Source: Flavobacteriaceae bacterium GF1
GTDB lineage: Bacteria; Bacteroidota; Bacteroidia; Flavobacteriales; Flavobacteriaceae
DNA length: 64,000 bases
NCBI GenBank assembly: GCA_009797885.1
Contig: WNKP01000002.1
Location: 62,001 to 126,000, forward strand
Reading direction: 5' to 3'
Part shown: positions 62,336 through 64,000 of the stretch, piece by piece
Layout of the letters: the number at the start of each line of letters is the position of its first letter
Position numbering within the stretch: the first letter of the stretch is position 1
The notes under the pieces: generated by a model
What the model saw: the letters and a program-made list of their open reading frames with translations, nothing else
Database searches by the model: none
Told to the model about the DNA's origin: nothing
Made by a program: the position numbers and the translations under genes

Positions 62336-63021
62336 TTGATACTGTATTTAAAAATCCAACCCAAAATTTTTACGCCAGCAAATATAGTACCTTTTACGGT
62401 TCCTGAAACTTTTGAGACGCCAATTCTTCGTTTATAACGGACAGGTACTTCTTTGTAAGCCAGTTTTTTACGCAGGGCTTTCAGTTGCATTTCCACGGTC
62501 CAACCATAGGTTTTGTCCTGCATATCCAATTCTTTGAGCTTTTCGTATTTAATGGCCCTAAAAGGTCCCAAATCCGTAAATTTTGCCTTAAAAAACAGGC
62601 GCATCAAAAAGGTGGCCAGTTGGTTGCCAAAAACCTGTTGGGGGGTCATAGAACCTGGTTCCCGAAGTGCTTTTTTTCTTGCGCCGATGACAAAATCCAT
62701 ATTCTCATTTAAAATAGGGTCGACTATTTTTATTAAATCCTCGGGATAATCAGAATAGTCTCCGTCAAGAAATACGATAATATCGGGTTGTTTGGATTGA
62801 TTCTCGATGTAATGCATTCCACAAAGGCATGCATAACCATATCCTTTTCGGTTTTCCTTTAATAAGGTAGCTCCTGCTTCCCTGGCATTTTTGGCCGTTG
62901 CATCCGTTGAGTCGTTATCCACCACTATAATTTCCGAAACCATCTTTGGGATGTCGGCAATAACATGGGCAATGGAGTCTGCTTCGTTAAAAGCGGGAAT
63001 GATAACTTTTATATCTGCCAT
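62332..63021 (-). CDS. DPM1-like family 2 glycosyltransferase
   Basis: A 229-residue soluble GT2 of the dolichyl/polyprenyl-phosphate mannose synthase kind: VIIPAFNEADSIAHVI, IIVVDNDSTDAT, FLDGDYSDYPEDL (metal site) and GPFRAIKYEKL, with KVSGTVKGTIFAGVKILGWIFKY at the end. It likely makes a polyprenyl-phosphate sugar used by GT-C enzymes such as the one at 36710. It is the first gene of the two-GT operon; the 163 bp upstream shows no gene. Confidence 0.87.
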   Translation of the reverse strand: MADIKVIIPAFNEADSIAHVIADIPKMVSEIIVVDNDSTDATAKNAREAGATLLKENRKGYGYACLCGMHYIENQSKQPDIIVFLDGDYSDYPEDLIKIVDPILNENMDFVIGARKKALREPGSMTPQQVFGNQLATFLMRLFFKAKFTDLGPFRAIKYEKLKELDMQDKTYGWTVEMQLKALRKKLAYKEVPVRYKRRIGVSKVSGTVKGTIFAGVKILGWIFKYSIK

Positions 63022-63184
63022 TACAAAGCGGTTTCAACTTTTATAAATTGGCTAAAAAAATGTTGTTTCGCACCCATATTTTGTCTTTTTCTTACGGCGT
63101 AGCCCAGTTAGGCAGCTCAAAAAAGCCTTCATCCAGGCACAAAACCATTAATTTTTGCTTCAATCCAAAAAGTTTAAATCCCTT

Positions 63185-63655
63185 CTATTTTAAATCGGAA
63201 AGGTTGTTCTCTTTTTTAAAGCTCGCAAAACTAAACCATTCCTTTATCTTTTTTCCGTTCTGGAATTTTTCTGCCGATTTCAATTTTTCATCCACATACT
63301 TTAGGCAATACCCATTTTTTACGCCGTCCTTAAGCTGGCATTTGTGGTTTATTTTTTCATTGTCATCATAAAACAGCCACCAGTTTACTTTTTGCCCGTT
63401 ACTCATATGCCCCTGCATTACCAACTTGCCCTCTTTATCGTAGAAATACCAATAGCCCTCTTTTTGGTTCATTTTGTAATGCCCCTGTTTCATTAGCTTT
63501 CCATTGGTATGGAAATATTTCCAAAAATCCTCCTTGGAATTTCCGAGCTTCCATCCTTGTGCCCGTACGTTGCCATTATCAAAATAATCCCTATGGTAGG
63601 TCTTGTTGACTGGAGAGCTTAAAAGGATCAGTAGGATCAGACCGTAGCGCAGCAT
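63185..63655 (-). CDS. YwqK/MORN-repeat secreted protein
   Basis: A 156-residue protein with a short N-terminal signal (LRYGLILLILLSSP) and several MORN-2/YwqK repeats (FDNGNVRAQGWKLGNSKEDFWKYFHTNGKLMKQGHYKMNQKEGYWYFYDKEGKLVMQGH). These give an antiparallel beta sheet. The role is unknown; such proteins are sometimes labelled antitoxins, but nothing here supports that. It starts 1 bp after the stop of the iron-sulfur gene. Confidence 0.8.
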   Translation of the reverse strand: MLRYGLILLILLSSPVNKTYHRDYFDNGNVRAQGWKLGNSKEDFWKYFHTNGKLMKQGHYKMNQKEGYWYFYDKEGKLVMQGHMSNGQKVNWWLFYDDNEKINHKCQLKDGVKNGYCLKYVDEKLKSAEKFQNGKKIKEWFSFASFKKENNLSDLK

Positions 63656-63656
63656 T

Positions 63657-64000
63657 TTATTTTTGGTTCACCAATTTCATTAAATCCACATCGTTCCCCA
63701 ATAGAACCTGATTGCTGTCTATCCTACCTTTTAATGGGCCATTTTCCAATTTCAAAACGCCCCTGGGGCAAACTGCGGAACAAATCCCACAACCCACACA
63801 ACTGGAGCGTACGATATTCTCCCCTTTTTGGGCATAAGCCCTTACATCGATACCCATTTCACAATAAGTGGAGCAGTTACCGCAGGAAATACACTGGCCC
63901 CCATTTGTGGTGATACGGAACTTGGAAAACAAACGTTGTTGAAAACCCAGTATCGCTGCCATTGGACATCCAAAACGGCACCAGACCCTGTTTCCCAAAA
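63657..64000 (-). CDS. NapH/NosR-like 4Fe-4S ferredoxin-type protein (partial, N-terminus outside window)
   Basis: The C-terminal 114 or so codons of a larger protein; the start lies beyond 64000. It contains VWCRFGCPMAAILG, like the CxxxCP motif after the last helix of NapH/NosR-type membrane proteins. Two 4Fe-4S motifs follow, CISCGNCSTYCEMGID and CVGCGICSAVCPRGV. It would pass electrons at the membrane. Its stop is directly followed by the MORN-protein gene. Confidence 0.82.
   Translation of the reverse strand, partial: LGNRVWCRFGCPMAAILGFQQRLFSKFRITTNGGQCISCGNCSTYCEMGIDVRAYAQKGENIVRSSCVGCGICSAVCPRGVLKLENGPLKGRIDSNQVLLGNDVDLMKLVNQK

Overview
The window looks like a chromosomal piece of a marine Flavobacteriaceae (Bacteroidota) genome, of the Muricauda/Maribacter/Zobellia kind. 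The grounds are a SusC/SusD pair with a hybrid two-component regulator, arginine synthesis through a carbamoylated N-acyl-ornithine (argF'), an S16 protein with a long acidic tail, a PolIII alpha fused to a DnaQ-like exonuclease, genes without Shine-Dalgarno sites, and promoters of the Bacteroidota type (TTG, about 19 bp, TAnnTTTG). The genus is an inference from gene content only.

Layout. 1-7.5 kb: the start of a truncated secreted glycoside-hydrolase-like gene, a DprA-like gene remnant beside tRNA-Asp, a DUF58 protein, thioredoxin and the replicative DNA polymerase alpha. 7.8-11.4 kb: a two-gene C39-peptidase ABC exporter with its HlyD partner. 11.7-17.7 kb (+): rpsP-rimM, a lipoprotein sulfatase, a tRNA methyltransferase, a glutaryl-CoA-dehydrogenase-like enzyme and a Tat-exported PLP enzyme. 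17.7-25.2 kb (-): a YdeP/FdhF-like molybdoenzyme with a small partner, a toxin-antitoxin pair, and a dnaE2-like/dinB mutagenesis pair with tandem palindromic operators. 25.7-36.7 kb (-): an almost complete arginine operon (GNAT, argG, argC, VOC, proC, argD, argF', SDR, argB, argE-like, argH) invaded by several repeat families. It is preceded by a candidate 26-residue leader peptide ending in an Arg-rich stretch. 36.7-38.1 kb and 60.8-64 kb (-) hold envelope glycosyltransferases, a MORN-type protein and a ferredoxin-type protein.

The most interesting part is 38.16-59.52 kb (+), a polysaccharide-utilisation locus of unusual composition: SusC, SusD, GH92, GH28, GH92, a PI-PLC-like phosphodiesterase, a calcineurin-like phosphoesterase, a hybrid two-component regulator, a complete myo-inositol oxygenase and a sodium/solute symporter. 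I read it as a system for mannosylated inositol-phosphate glycans (GPI, GIPC/MIPC or PIM type). Mannose would be trimmed, the inositol-phosphate bond cut, phosphate removed, inositol imported and then oxidised to D-glucuronate. Three sequence signs support one acquired, co-regulated unit. The susC and inositol-oxygenase promoters share a 21-bp-period operator (TCCAT, N16, TCCAT) at the same distance from a TAnnTTTG box. Near-identical direct repeats of about 76 bp lie at both edges. One GH92 has Gln at the catalytic-acid position, as in mannose-1-phosphate hydrolases.

Repeat families (REPIN/MITE-like hairpins, 7-bp tandem tracts) are frequent between genes, and one has entered the argD coding sequence in frame. 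All functions are read from motifs; no database search was run.
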